From JAILZP01 sp037444185 (GTDB taxonomy: Bacteria > Bacillota > Desulfotomaculia > Desulfotomaculales > Desulfocucumaceae), in the NCBI GenBank assembly GCA_037444185.1, contig JBBIMW010000041.1, forward strand, positions 1 to 21,016: 21,016 nt of DNA. The letters run 5' to 3'. This document shows, in pieces, positions 20,965 to 21,016 of this stretch. Positions within the stretch are counted from its first letter, which is position 1. Every line of letters starts with the position of its first letter. Under the pieces are notes generated by a model. The model saw only the letters and a list, made by a program, of their open reading frames with translations. It was not told where the DNA came from and ran no database searches. Position numbers and translations under genes: made by a program.

Positions 20965-20993
20965 AATATACTACATCCCATTAGAGAGATCAA
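20965..20993 (-). promoter_or_regulatory. candidate promoter of amtB-glnK
   Basis: On the minus strand TTGATC (20988-20993) and TATATT (20965-20970) are separated by exactly 17 bases. The start would lie near 20958, giving a leader of about 290 bases that includes all hairpins described above. No closer promoter with good spacing was found, although TTGACA occurs at 20842-20847 without a usable -10 box. Confidence 0.55.
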
Positions 20994-21016
20994 GTTTTTT
21001 TATGGCTGATCAATAT

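Overview
The window looks like chromosomal DNA of an anaerobic, fairly GC-rich Firmicute, most like the Peptococcaceae/Desulfotomaculum-Pelotomaculum type. The signs are strong GGAGG-type ribosome sites, frequent TTG and GTG starts, a Gram-positive style type IV secretion core without outer-membrane parts, a Flp/Tad pilus set, and AT-rich intergenic DNA between GC-rich genes. The assignment is an inference from style, not from a marker gene.

Region 1 (281-16321, minus strand) is one long co-directional gene run, and it is the main point of interest. From its promoter (TTGACT-N17-TAAAAT, 16360-16388) the order is: a three-HTH regulator, a VirB2-like small membrane protein, a PrgI/VirB3-like protein, a membrane-anchored protein resembling VirB4 N-terminal domains, the VirB4 ATPase, a VirB6/TrbL-like protein with an added N-terminal fibronectin-like domain, and a membrane-anchored M23 peptidoglycan hydrolase. 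It continues without a break into Tad pilus genes: a degenerate CpaE-like protein, CpaB, TadZ, TadA, TadB, TadC and the Flp pilin. After a terminator-like hairpin come a DUF192 protein, a small membrane protein and the prepilin peptidase. Genes mostly overlap or abut, including a 4-base overlap at the junction between the secretion half and the pilus half. No VirD4 coupling protein, relaxase or integrase is visible. The simplest reading is a hybrid machine, or two machines made together, in which a type IV secretion core and a Tad pilus share one transcript. An assembly gap (100 N, 4508-4607) hides the end of TadZ and the start of TadA.

Region 2 (16322-17536) holds the divergent control region and two plus-strand XRE-type regulators. 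The first carries an S24/LexA-like domain that seems to lack the catalytic serine. These are the likely regulators of the big operon.

Region 3 (17537-18224) is mostly non-coding: one possible 83-residue gene, a tandem 15-bp repeat at 21-bp period, and a dispersed repeat whose second copy lies inside the secretion operon.

Region 4 (18225-21016, minus strand) holds a ferritin-like diiron protein and an amtB-P-II ammonium operon. The amtB leader (about 290 nt) contains a strong intrinsic terminator preceded by two hairpins whose six-base loops have A at position 1 and G at position 4. This is the architecture recognised by ANTAR-domain antiterminators, so ammonium uptake is probably controlled by transcript attenuation.
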